NCBI GenBank assembly: GCA_024639145.1
Contig: JAHEIZ010000004.1
Span: 32,441-96,440, forward strand
DNA length: 64,000 bases
Direction of reading: 5' to 3'
Source: Actinomycetes bacterium
Lineage (GTDB): Bacteria; Actinomycetota; Actinomycetes; S36-B12
Part shown: positions 36,560 to 45,201 of the stretch, in pieces
How positions within the stretch are numbered: the stretch's first letter is position 1
Layout of the letters: each line of letters opens with the position of its first letter
Translations under genes and position numbers: made by a program
The notes under the pieces: model-generated
Told to the model about the DNA's origin: nothing
The model's database searches: none
Seen by the model: only the letters and a program-made list of their open reading frames with translations

Positions 36560-39024
36560 CCGAGGGCTCCCCCGAGGATCTCTGATGCCCAAGCACTCAA
36601 GTGCAAGCGATCGATCTTTGAGTTGTGCCGAATGTCGACCGGCATTCGATCAATGCGCATGACGGCAGCGAAGGGGAAATCGCAGGCCTGGCGAAAGCGG
36701 TCGCTTTCCGCTGCGTTCAGCAGGTGAGAGGGGCCGGCTTCCTCGATGATGAGCACTGCCTGCTGGGTTCCCAGCGGGCCGATACCCACGCAGGCGGCGT
36801 TGACTGCGCCATTGAGAATGGCGAGCTGTTCCAGGGAAATGGAGGTCAGGGGCCCTTCTGCGGTCGAGATGACGTGCGCGAGTCGGCCTTCGACCCAGAG
36901 GTTACCTGCCTCGTCGAGGTGCCCCACGTCACCGGTGCGATGCCACCCCAGGTTGCGAGATGCGCGTGCGTTTGTGGCCCAGAGTCGGTCATATCCTTCG
37001 CGAATATGGCTCGCCCGCACAGCGATCTCGCCGGTCACTTCGCGTGTATCAGTGAGGTCATCGACCGGAACGCCACGATCATCGAGCGGGGCGATGGCGA
37101 TCTCTACGCCCGGCAGCGCGGCTCCGACGAAGACACCATTGCCCATTCCCTGCGCCCGAATTGCATTGAGATCGGCTTCCGCCACCGGCAGGGCCTCGGT
37201 CATTCCATAGGGCGTGCGCAAGGACGCCTGAGGGAAGATCTGGGCCGTCTGCTCCAGGAGAGACAGCGGCACAGGGGCTCCTGCGGAGAGCAGTAGCCGC
37301 ACTGAAGCACACGCGCGGCGATCGTCATCCGAGAGGGAGCCGGATGTTGCGACCACATTGCGCAGCGCGGCCGGAGCCGCCCAGACCACTGTCCCGTGTC
37401 CGGTACGCACTGCCTGGGCAATATCGCTCGCCGTCAGCGTCGCGGGACGCGTGACGTCCATATCGGGAATCACCGACGAAATTCCGAGGCCAGGCCCGAG
37501 AAGTGCCCAGGGCGCGAATGCGGCGACCAGGGTGTCCTGAGCTCCAAGCGAGTAGTGCGAGGCGAGCAGGTTCATGGTCTCCGCCACCTGGCGGTGCCGG
37601 TAAATGACACCCTTGGCAGGACCGGTTGCCCCAGAGGTGAAGACCACGACAGCCTCATCGTCCTTCGTAGCGTGCATTTCGGCCGGTGCACTGTCGCCAA
37701 TCAGACGCGGAAGATCGCGCATCGAGATGCGCGCACCGGGAATTCGCAGAGTGCGGGCGAGGAGGAGTCCCTCGCGCGAACCGATGACATGTTGGGGGGC
37801 CGCGCCACGAATTGCACGCCTCATGCCGAGGATTCCGAGCCCGCGATCGACGATGACGGCGCACGCACCTATGCGCCAGAGCGCGTACACCGAGCAGATG
37901 AGGTCTGGGCCAGGCGGGATGAGCACGCTAACGCGATGCCCTCGGCGGACACCTGCCTCCTCGAGGGCACCTGCCACGCGGGCAACGCGTTCGGCCAGCA
38001 TCGCCCAGCTGATCGAGTGCGCATTTCCGGTCTCCCCCATGGTGATCAGGGCGGCGGATGAGTCGAGATGTCGGGCGGACAAGGCATCGTTGAGGGTCGA
38101 CGGCTCATTGCTTGCCACGTGCGCATCAGGCAGCGCGGGCCCCGCCGCTACCCATTCGAGCAGGTCGCGGACGAGTTCCGGGGCATCGTCGATGACGAGG
38201 TGGCGTGCACCCTCGTACCGATGAACCTGTGCGTGCGGGAGCCGACGCTCGAGGTCGTGCAAGTAGAGATCGCTGAAGACCGGATCATCCGGCCCCCACA
38301 TGAGGAGTGCCGGCACGTCACCGAGCTCACGGATCCCCTCCGCTATGCGAGTGAGCTCGTGGGCGCTCGGATGGTCGTCCTCAAGTGGAATGTCGGCAAC
38401 GAACTGACGGACCCCAGCACGGCGTGCTGACTCGTCGTAGGGAGCGAGATAGGCATCGGCATCGGCCTTGCTCATTCGCGGGAGGGATCCGCGGGCTACT
38501 CGGCTCAACGACGTGGTGGACGTAATGAAGAGAGATGTCAGGCGCGTGTTGAGAGTCAACAGAGGTCGAGACCGGGCGAGCCTGATGAGGGCGGGTGCAC
38601 GTGCTTCCGGTGGCTGATGAATCGCAGTGTTGAGCAAGATGATGCCGGCCAGTTGGTGCCGATGCGCCAGCGCCCATCCCAGTGACACAGGCCCGCCCCA
38701 GTCGTGGGCCACGGTGATGACAGGTCCGGTGATCCCCAGCTCGGATGTCAGGTTTCCGAGGTCGATGACTCGATCGGCCAGACGGCGATCAATGCCGGTG
38801 CGCTCCGAATAGCCCATGTCGAGCTGATCGACCGCAATAACCCGGATGCTCTCGGGCGCCTGCGATACGAGTGAGCGCCACAAGTAGGACCAGGTGGGGT
38901 TGCCGTGAACGCACAGCAGGGTGACTGATGGTGTGCCGATTCGCCCGCGCCAGGAATCAAGGAGGTGCCACTGTCGCTCGACCCCGGTGAAGTCGGCTGC
39001 GCGAACAGTGCGTGAGCCTTCCAT
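36556..39024 (-). CDS. oleBC: OleBC fusion: beta-lactone decarboxylase plus beta-lactone synthetase
   Basis: The 822-residue protein joins two enzymes. Residues about 1-295 are an alpha/beta hydrolase of the haloalkane-dehalogenase type with HGNPTWSYLWR (40-50), the nucleophile Asp108 in HDWGG, and probable His275; this is OleB. Residues about 305-822 are an AMP-forming ligase with the P-loop VVVFTSGATGPAKG (460-472) and HRTGDVGHLDEAGN; this is OleC. OleC closes the beta-hydroxy acid to a beta-lactone, and OleB removes CO2 to give a cis-olefin. Such fusions are known in Micrococcus luteus. It starts 2 bp after oleA. Confidence 0.9.
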   Translation of the reverse strand: MEGSRTVRAADFTGVERQWHLLDSWRGRIGTPSVTLLCVHGNPTWSYLWRSLVSQAPESIRVIAVDQLDMGYSERTGIDRRLADRVIDLGNLTSELGITGPVITVAHDWGGPVSLGWALAHRHQLAGIILLNTAIHQPPEARAPALIRLARSRPLLTLNTRLTSLFITSTTSLSRVARGSLPRMSKADADAYLAPYDESARRAGVRQFVADIPLEDDHPSAHELTRIAEGIRELGDVPALLMWGPDDPVFSDLYLHDLERRLPHAQVHRYEGARHLVIDDAPELVRDLLEWVAAGPALPDAHVASNEPSTLNDALSARHLDSSAALITMGETGNAHSISWAMLAERVARVAGALEEAGVRRGHRVSVLIPPGPDLICSVYALWRIGACAVIVDRGLGILGMRRAIRGAAPQHVIGSREGLLLARTLRIPGARISMRDLPRLIGDSAPAEMHATKDDEAVVVFTSGATGPAKGVIYRHRQVAETMNLLASHYSLGAQDTLVAAFAPWALLGPGLGISSVIPDMDVTRPATLTASDIAQAVRTGHGTVVWAAPAALRNVVATSGSLSDDDRRACASVRLLLSAGAPVPLSLLEQTAQIFPQASLRTPYGMTEALPVAEADLNAIRAQGMGNGVFVGAALPGVEIAIAPLDDRGVPVDDLTDTREVTGEIAVRASHIREGYDRLWATNARASRNLGWHRTGDVGHLDEAGNLWVEGRLAHVISTAEGPLTSISLEQLAILNGAVNAACVGIGPLGTQQAVLIIEEAGPSHLLNAAESDRFRQACDFPFAAVMRIDRMPVDIRHNSKIDRLHLSAWASEILGGALG

Positions 39025-39026
39025 GG

Positions 39027-40064
39027 CTACCAGTCGATCTCGATGACCGCAGAGTTCAACCCGGATCCGATCCCCATGCAGGCAATGCGCTGTCCCCGGG
39101 TGAATCCCGGAGCCGCATGGGCCAAGGTCGTGGGCACCGACGCCGGACCGATGTTGCCAAGGTCAGGGAAGGTGACGGGCACCTTGGCAATGTCAATGCC
39201 GAGGCGTTCGGTGATTGCTGCCGTGTGAACCTTGGAGACCTGGTGGATCACGTACGCATCGAGGTTGTCCCAGTCGAATACCTCGCGTGCGGCGTCCCAC
39301 GTATCTCCCGCGAGTTCAACGCCCGCACGCAAAAGCCCGTTGGAATCCGTGATCATGCGGTCGAGGTCACCGATACACAGCTTGTTGTGCTCGGTCGCAG
39401 CTCGCGAAACACCACCGACGAATCGGTGTCCTTCGGGGTGATCGGAAGCCCGGCCTAGCACCATGGCTGCGCCGCCCGAACCCAACGTGAGCGTCGCGAA
39501 GTTGTCGAGGACATCTTGTCGAGTGGCCGATGGGTCCTGCAAGCGGCGGATCGTGCCTTCCTGGGTACGACGACTCCCCTCGCCGTCAACGATGAGGGCA
39601 TAGTCGATCTGACCTGCATCGATCATGGTGGCCGCCAGTTGCATACCGTTGACGAAGCCGAGGCAGGCATTCGCAAGGTCAAAATTCAGGCACGAGGTGG
39701 AGAGGCCGAGCTGATGATGGACGTCGACCGCAGCCGAGGGCTCAAGATGATCACGGCATACCGAGGTGTCGATGAGCAGCCCGATATCCGCATGCCTCAC
39801 GCCGGAGCTCTCAAGTGCAAGGCGACCGGCTGCCGCGGCAGCATCGGCGAAGCTGACACCCTCAGGCCACCAGCGGCGAGCACGAATGCCCGCGAGCCCC
39901 TCGAGCATCCCGGCGCGAAGGCCCACTCGATCAAGGGTCTCGGTGAGCGCGGAGTCGAAGTCATCCGAAGTGACCACGATCGGTGCCTCGGCAACACCGA
40001 AGGACAGGACAGCCGTGTCGGAGTAGTGGTACACGGCGTTGCCACCGCGAGGAGTCGCCCTCAT
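39027..40064 (-). CDS. oleA: OleA, head-to-head acyl-CoA condensing thiolase
   Basis: OleA joins two acyl-CoA molecules by Claisen condensation, giving a 2-alkyl-3-keto acid, the first step to long-chain olefins. The 345-residue thiolase-fold enzyme has catalytic Cys134 (ANACLGFVNG), His274 (VIHQVSKVH) and Asn304 (GNIGPASVP). Glu108 (CRDHLEPSAA) corresponds in spacing to the OleA-specific Glu117 of Xanthomonas. FabH enzymes lack this Glu pattern. GGAAAGG lies 5 bp before the ATG. It is the first dedicated gene of the oleA-oleBC-oleD unit. Confidence 0.9.
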   Translation of the reverse strand: MRATPRGGNAVYHYSDTAVLSFGVAEAPIVVTSDDFDSALTETLDRVGLRAGMLEGLAGIRARRWWPEGVSFADAAAAAGRLALESSGVRHADIGLLIDTSVCRDHLEPSAAVDVHHQLGLSTSCLNFDLANACLGFVNGMQLAATMIDAGQIDYALIVDGEGSRRTQEGTIRRLQDPSATRQDVLDNFATLTLGSGGAAMVLGRASDHPEGHRFVGGVSRAATEHNKLCIGDLDRMITDSNGLLRAGVELAGDTWDAAREVFDWDNLDAYVIHQVSKVHTAAITERLGIDIAKVPVTFPDLGNIGPASVPTTLAHAAPGFTRGQRIACMGIGSGLNSAVIEIDW

Positions 40065-40104
40065 GTGTGCCTTTCCATTGAAGGGTGCCTAGCCTGCCAT
40101 GCGA

Positions 40105-41994
40105 CTAGATTTGCCGTTCGTCACCCTCATCGGGACGTTCGAACTGCGTACGGTAGAGATCGGCGTAGACGCCCTCCAGGGCCAAGAGATTCTCGTGAGT
40201 GCCGCACTCAGCCACGTGGCCATCGACCATCACCAGGATTTGATCAGCGCGGCGAATCGTCGACAGTCGGTGAGCGATCACCATCGATGTGCGACCCGCC
40301 AATGCGGTGTCGAGGGCCTTCTGGACAGCCTTCTCACTCTCGGAGTCCAGGTGTGCGGTGGCCTCGTCGAGGATCAGTACGCGAGGCGCCTTGAGGAGCA
40401 GGCGCGCCAAGGCGATGCGCTGTTTCTCGCCTCCGGAGAGGCGATACCCGCGATCACCCACGACAGTGTCGAGACCGTCGGGAAGGGCGGCGATCAAGTC
40501 GCCGATCTGAGCGGATACGCATGCGTCGAGCAGCTCGGCTTCAGAGGACTCCGGACGCGCATAGAGCAGATTCGCCCGAATCGTGTCATGGAACATGTGC
40601 GCATCCTGCGTGACGACCCCCACTGCATCGTGCAGGGATTCCAGCGTGACGCTTCGAAGATCCTGACCGCCGATGCGGACGGCACCCTCGTTGACGTCGT
40701 ACAGGCGAGTGGCGAGTGCACTGATCGTGGTTTTGCCAGCGCCGGAGGGGCCGACGAGTGCTGTCATCGTGCCAGCCTCGATCGTGAAGCTCACCCCTTT
40801 GAGGACATCAGTGCCCGCGAGCCCCGATTCCTCGCGTGCAACGGACTCAAGCGAGGCAAGCGAGACCTCTGACGCCTTCGGGTAGGCGAATACGACATTG
40901 TCGAAAGTCAGTGACACCGGACCCTTGGCTACAGGAACGGCATCCGGAGAGTCGCGAACCATGGGGGGCAGGTCAAGGATCTCGAAGACACGCTCAAAGG
41001 ACACCAGGGCGGTCATGACATCGACTCGGACGTTGGACAGTGCGGTGAGGGGTCCGTAGAGCTGCGCGAGGAGACCGATCAAGGCCAGTAGCGTGCCCAG
41101 GGACAGTGCACCGGTGATGACGAGATTACCGCCCAGCCCATAGGCGATAGCCGTGGCCAAAGAAGCCACCAACGTAAGCGCGGTGAAGAACCAGCGGTTG
41201 GCCATCGCCATGCGAATACCGATGTCGCGCACTTGCGCGGCTTTACTCGAGAAGGATGATGCCTCCTCTGCCGGACGTCCGAAAAGCTTCACGAGCAGTG
41301 CACCCGAGACATTGAAGCGCTCGGACATCTGTGCGCTCATGTCGGCGTTCAGGCTCATCTGCTCACGCGTCATCGACTGAAGGCGCCGTCCCATCCAGCG
41401 CGCTGGGAAGAGGAAGAGTGGCACAAGCAGCAAGGAAACAATGGTGACCTGCCACGACAGGATGAACATGGTCGTCAGGACGATGATCAGCGAGATCATG
41501 TTCCCGATAACACCACCCAGTGTCGAGGTGAATGCCTGTTGGGCGCCGATGACGTCGCTGTTGAGCCGAGAAATCAGGGCTCCGGTCTGCGCACGCGTGA
41601 AGAATGCGACCGATTGCTCCTGCACATGAGAGTAGACCTGGCTCCGCAGGTCGTAGATGAGTCCTTCACCGATGCGTGAGCTGAAATAGCGACTCACGAG
41701 ACCGAGCCCTGCATCGAGAATGGCCAGGGTTGCGATGATCAAGGCGGTGACGGTGACGACCTTGGCGTCACCGACGGTGATGCCCTTGTCGACGATTCTT
41801 CGGAAAAGCAAGGGTTGCGCGACACTGAGAAGGGATGCGAGGACGAGCGTGATCAAGAAGAGGATCACGAGCGCACGGTAAGGACGCGCATAGCCGAGAA
41901 TTCTCCTGACCAGCGCGCGACTGACCTTGCTCTGCTTGACCGATGAGTCGCGCGTGAGCGAGCGATACGCATGCCACACGTTGTCCATGGACAT
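40105..41994 (-). CDS. ABC exporter, fused permease-ATPase (lipid/drug type)
   Basis: The 629-residue half-transporter has six membrane helices in residues about 30-330 and an ATPase domain with Walker A GPSGAGKTT, the Q-loop VVTQDAHMF, signature LSGGEKQR and Walker B VLILDEATAHLD. Such homodimers export lipids, drugs or peptides. Position directly upstream of oleA on the same strand (40 bp apart) raises the possibility that it handles olefin or acyl lipids, but this is inference. The ATG overlaps the crotonase stop by one base. Confidence 0.9.
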   Translation of the reverse strand: MSMDNVWHAYRSLTRDSSVKQSKVSRALVRRILGYARPYRALVILFLITLVLASLLSVAQPLLFRRIVDKGITVGDAKVVTVTALIIATLAILDAGLGLVSRYFSSRIGEGLIYDLRSQVYSHVQEQSVAFFTRAQTGALISRLNSDVIGAQQAFTSTLGGVIGNMISLIIVLTTMFILSWQVTIVSLLLVPLFLFPARWMGRRLQSMTREQMSLNADMSAQMSERFNVSGALLVKLFGRPAEEASSFSSKAAQVRDIGIRMAMANRWFFTALTLVASLATAIAYGLGGNLVITGALSLGTLLALIGLLAQLYGPLTALSNVRVDVMTALVSFERVFEILDLPPMVRDSPDAVPVAKGPVSLTFDNVVFAYPKASEVSLASLESVAREESGLAGTDVLKGVSFTIEAGTMTALVGPSGAGKTTISALATRLYDVNEGAVRIGGQDLRSVTLESLHDAVGVVTQDAHMFHDTIRANLLYARPESSEAELLDACVSAQIGDLIAALPDGLDTVVGDRGYRLSGGEKQRIALARLLLKAPRVLILDEATAHLDSESEKAVQKALDTALAGRTSMVIAHRLSTIRRADQILVMVDGHVAECGTHENLLALEGVYADLYRTQFERPDEGDERQI

Positions 41995-42806
41995 CAGGTG
42001 GTCTCGCTCATCAAGGCCGCTATCCGAGCGAGTTGTACTCGACGTTCGTTGATCAACTGTTCATCAGGACTGCTGATCTCCGCGAGCCGGAGCAGGCCCT
42101 TGAGATCGCTGACCGCTCCCCTGCTCGGTACGGTCAGCGCGGTGACGAGCTCGTCGACCTGTTGCTCGATGCGCTTCGTAGCGAGCACCTGCTGAACAAT
42201 TCCGAGGCTCAGGGCTTCGTTGGCCGACACTTCGCGACCCGTGGCACATATCTCGAGCGCCCGCGAGTATCCGACGGTGCGAACGAGCGGGTGGGTGCCA
42301 CCCAGATCAGGCACCAGGCCCAACCGAGTCTCGCGCATCGCGAAGCTCGCATCAGGAAGTGCCAGGATGAGGTCACAGGCAAGTGCCAGCTGGAAGCCGG
42401 CGCCAATCGCGTGACCTTGCACGATGGCTATCGTGATCGCCTCGCACTCCCGCCACCAGATGAACGCCTGCTGCGCCTGCATGATGAAGTCGCTAAGGGC
42501 GGACTCCCCGGCCATGGCGAGCGAGGCCAAGGTCACGGGGTTCTCGGCACTCGGAGCGCCGAGCATCGATCTATCGAGCCCTGCGCTGAAGCTCGCGCCC
42601 TCGGCAGAGAGCACGACGACTCGAGTCTGGGATCGGACGAACTCCCGGGCGCCCGCAAGCGCGGCCCAGGTACGAGGAGTCTGCGCATTGCGATTCTCGG
42701 GCGTGCACAAGATCACGTTGAGACGGGGGCCTGAGTCGACGACGCGAACTCCGTCGGCCTCGAAGACCGTCGTGGCTGACTCAGGCAAGTTCGACGAGGT
42801 CGGCAT
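41994..42806 (-). CDS. Enoyl-CoA hydratase/isomerase family (crotonase)
   Basis: The 270-residue protein has the crotonase oxyanion-hole segments GASFSAGLDRS and QGHAIGAGFQLALACDL, then FAMRETRLGLVPDLGGTHPL with a Glu in the first catalytic position. It probably acts on an acyl-CoA thioester, but crotonases are diverse. The start ATG at 42806 has GGAG 8 bp upstream; two upstream ATGs are possible. It overlaps the ABC-F stop by 26 bp and the exporter start by one, so these genes are probably co-transcribed. Confidence 0.82.
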   Translation of the reverse strand: MPTSSNLPESATTVFEADGVRVVDSGPRLNVILCTPENRNAQTPRTWAALAGAREFVRSQTRVVVLSAEGASFSAGLDRSMLGAPSAENPVTLASLAMAGESALSDFIMQAQQAFIWWRECEAITIAIVQGHAIGAGFQLALACDLILALPDASFAMRETRLGLVPDLGGTHPLVRTVGYSRALEICATGREVSANEALSLGIVQQVLATKRIEQQVDELVTALTVPSRGAVSDLKGLLRLAEISSPDEQLINERRVQLARIAALMSETT

Positions 42807-44379
42807 AGTCATCACTCCAGAGGTCTTCGTCACCATCGGGCAGGATCAGAACGCGTTCGGGCTCAAGTGCATACACGGCCCCGGGATCATGGGTTACCAG
42901 GATCACCGCGCCTTCGTAACTGCGCAGTGCACTGAGGACTTCCTCGCGACTGGCAGGGTCGAGGTTGTTCGTGGGCTCGTCGAGAAGCAAGACGTTCGCG
43001 CCCGACACAACGAGGCAGGCGAGTGCGAGGCGGGTCTTCTCACCACCGGAGAGAACTCCTGTGGGCTTGCTGACGTCATCCCCTTGGAAAAGGAATGACC
43101 CCAGCACGGTGCGCTGCTTGGCGTCATCGAGGTGCCCGCCTGCACGCTGCATGGTCTCCAGGACCGTGGCGTTCGGATCGAGTGTCTCGTGCTCTTGGGC
43201 GTAGTAGCCGATCACGGCACCATGCCCGGGCTCGATTCCGCCGGTATCGGGCTTGTCCACGCCCGCCAGAATCCTCAGGAGGGTTGTCTTGCCGGCGCCG
43301 TTGAGGCCGAGGATCACGACCTTGCTTCCACGATCGATCGCAAGGTCTACGTCGGTGAACACCTCGAGTGAACCATAGGAACGCGACAGCGAGCTTGCTG
43401 TCAGAGGCACCTTTCCGCAGGGCTTGGGTTCGGGGAATCGCAGCTTTGCCACCTTGTCGCTCTGGCGGACGTCGGAGAGCCCGGCGATCAGCGTGTCAGC
43501 GCGGCGCAGCATGTTCTGTGCGGCCTTGGCTTTCGACGCCTTTGCGCGCATGCGATCCGCCTGGTTACGAAGAACCTCTGCCTGCTGCTCTGCATTGCGT
43601 CGCTCGCGCTTGCGCCGTCGTTCGTCCGTCTCGCGGGCAGTCAGATATGTGGACCATCCCATCGAGTAGACATCCAGCTCGCGTCGTGTGGCATCGAGAT
43701 GCCACACCTTGTTCACTGTGTCGCCGAGAAGTTCGGTGTCATGACTGATGACGATGAATCCGCCCTCGTAGGTCATGAGGAACTTGCGCAGCCATTTGAT
43801 CGAGTCAGCATCTAGGTGGTTAGTGGGCTCATCCAGAAGCAACACGTCGGCGCCGCTGAAGAGGATCCGCGCGAGTTCGACACGGCGACGTTGGCCGCCC
43901 GACAGCGTGCCCAGGGGTTGGGCCAGGATTCGCTCTTCCAGTCCCACTGATGCCGCGATGGCTGCTGCCTGTGACTCGACGGCATACCCGCCAAGCGCCT
44001 CGAATTCTGCCTCCGCGCGCGCGTACCGAGCAATGATGCGATCTCGTTCTGCCTCATCGGGTTCATCCATGCGCATGCTTGCCTCATGCATACGGCGCAT
44101 GACGTCCTGAAGGCCCCGCGCTGAGAGGATTCGGTCCCGGGCAATCTCCTCCGGGTTGCCCGACCGGGGATCCTGGGGAAGGTACCCGACCGTGCCAGTG
44201 CTGGAGATCGTGCCCGCAGCGGGTGTTGTCTCCCCCGCCAGGGCTTTGGTGAGGGTCGTCTTTCCGGCGCCGTTGCGCCCGACTAGTCCGACGCGATCCC
44301 CAGGGCCCACCCGAAAATTGGCGTTATCCAGAAGGAGCTGGGATCCAGCGCGAAGCTCGATGCCGGATGCAGTGATCAT
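42781..44379 (-). CDS. ABC-F family ATPase
   Basis: The 532-residue protein has two ATPase domains without membrane helices: Walker A GRNGAGKTT (about 34-42) and LNGAGKTT (near 350). Each has an LSGG signature and LLLDEPTN(H/N)LD. Between them is a charged linker (RRKRERRNAEQQAEVL) that reaches into the ribosome in this family. ABC-F proteins modulate translation or protect ribosomes from antibiotics; which applies here is not evident. A TAGACT box lies 9 bp before the ATG. Confidence 0.9.
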   Translation of the reverse strand: MITASGIELRAGSQLLLDNANFRVGPGDRVGLVGRNGAGKTTLTKALAGETTPAAGTISSTGTVGYLPQDPRSGNPEEIARDRILSARGLQDVMRRMHEASMRMDEPDEAERDRIIARYARAEAEFEALGGYAVESQAAAIAASVGLEERILAQPLGTLSGGQRRRVELARILFSGADVLLLDEPTNHLDADSIKWLRKFLMTYEGGFIVISHDTELLGDTVNKVWHLDATRRELDVYSMGWSTYLTARETDERRRKRERRNAEQQAEVLRNQADRMRAKASKAKAAQNMLRRADTLIAGLSDVRQSDKVAKLRFPEPKPCGKVPLTASSLSRSYGSLEVFTDVDLAIDRGSKVVILGLNGAGKTTLLRILAGVDKPDTGGIEPGHGAVIGYYAQEHETLDPNATVLETMQRAGGHLDDAKQRTVLGSFLFQGDDVSKPTGVLSGGEKTRLALACLVVSGANVLLLDEPTNNLDPASREEVLSALRSYEGAVILVTHDPGAVYALEPERVLILPDGDEDLWSDDYADLVELA

Positions 44380-44388
44380 GAGGCCCTC

Positions 44389-44394
44389 AGTCTA
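44389..44394 (-). promoter_or_regulatory. -10 element TAGACT for the ABC-F gene
   Basis: TAGACT lies 9 bp before the ATG, giving at most a 2-3 nt leader. It sits immediately downstream of the SUF terminator hairpin. Confidence 0.5.
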
Positions 44395-44395
44395 C

Positions 44396-44415
44396 GGGGG
44401 AAAGCGGACTCCCCC
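44396..44415 (-). terminator. Hairpin at the end of the SUF operon
   Basis: GGGGGA and TCCCCC arms with an 8-base loop follow the sufT stop by 16 bp. No strong U-tract is present. Confidence 0.5.
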
Positions 44416-44431
44416 TGACGCCCGGAACGGC

Positions 44432-44746
44432 TCAGACGTTGAAGCCGAGCGCACGCAACATGTCGCGTCCGTCATCGGTGATCTTGTCGGGTCCCCACGG
44501 GGGCATCCAGACCCAGTTGATCCGGAAGTCACTGACCACGGGGGTCAGGGCCGCCCGGGTCTGATCTTCGATGACGTCAGTCAACGGACAGGCCGCCGAG
44601 GTCAGCGTCATGTCGACCGTGGCGATATTCGCCTCGTCCACGGCAACGCCATACACCAGGCCTAGGTCAACGACATTGATCCCGAGCTCGGGATCGACGA
44701 CATCCTTGAGCGCCTCGATGATGTCCTCACTAGTGGCGATGCTCAT
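44432..44746 (-). CDS. sufT: SufT-like Fe-S assembly factor (MIP18/DUF59)
   Basis: The 104-residue protein has the DUF59 pattern EALKDVVDPELGINVVDLGLVYG followed by LTSAACPLTDVIEDQ, in which the Cys is the conserved one. These proteins help deliver or maintur iron-sulfur clusters. The open frame extends further upstream, but the ATG at 44744-44746 overlaps the sufU stop and fits the family start. It is the last gene of the SUF operon and is followed by a hairpin. Confidence 0.9.
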   Translation of the reverse strand: MSIATSEDIIEALKDVVDPELGINVVDLGLVYGVAVDEANIATVDMTLTSAACPLTDVIEDQTRAALTPVVSDFRINWVWMPPWGPDKITDDGRDMLRALGFNV

Positions 44747-45201
44747 CGTGTCTCCTCCTTGGGGGCCATGAGCCCCGCCTTGATCTGTGCATCCTGAAGT
44801 GCCATCCATGGGAGCAACGCGCATTTCACGCGTGCCGGATACTTCGCGACTCCGACGAAGGCCACGCCATCGCCGATGACATCCTCATCGGGCTCAACGT
44901 TGCCCTGGGAATGCATCATGGCGACGAAGGCCTCCCGAACTTTCACCGACTCCTCGACGCTTGCACCCTCGAGAAGCTCCGACATCACGCTCGCACTCGC
45001 CTGGGAGATGGAACAGCCTTGGCCCTGGTATCCGAGGATCAGGCGTCCTTCAGCATCAGCTGCGACGTCGACGGTCACTTCGTCGCCGCAGGTGGGATTC
45101 ACGTGGTGGGCAGAGGCCAACGGAGCGTCCAGAGCCGCCTTGCCACGGGGATGCTTGTAATGATCCAGGATGATGTCCTGGTAGAGACCATTGAGATCCA
45201 T
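44743..45201 (-). CDS. sufU: SufU, sulfur-transfer/scaffold protein
   Basis: The 152-residue IscU-like protein has LYQDIILDHYKHPRG at the start. Three conserved cysteines follow in NPTCGDEVTV, GCSISQAS and RVKCALLPW, with the Asp of the first motif completing a zinc site. SufU accepts persulfide sulfur from SufS. Its gene starts one base after the sufS stop, and this pairing supports the assignment. Translation of sufT is coupled to it. Confidence 0.94.
   Translation of the reverse strand: MDLNGLYQDIILDHYKHPRGKAALDAPLASAHHVNPTCGDEVTVDVAADAEGRLILGYQGQGCSISQASASVMSELLEGASVEESVKVREAFVAMMHSQGNVEPDEDVIGDGVAFVGVAKYPARVKCALLPWMALQDAQIKAGLMAPKEETR

Noticed and set aside
44396..44430. Second regulatory RNA after sufT
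   Set aside because: Only a short hairpin is present, better explained as a terminator.
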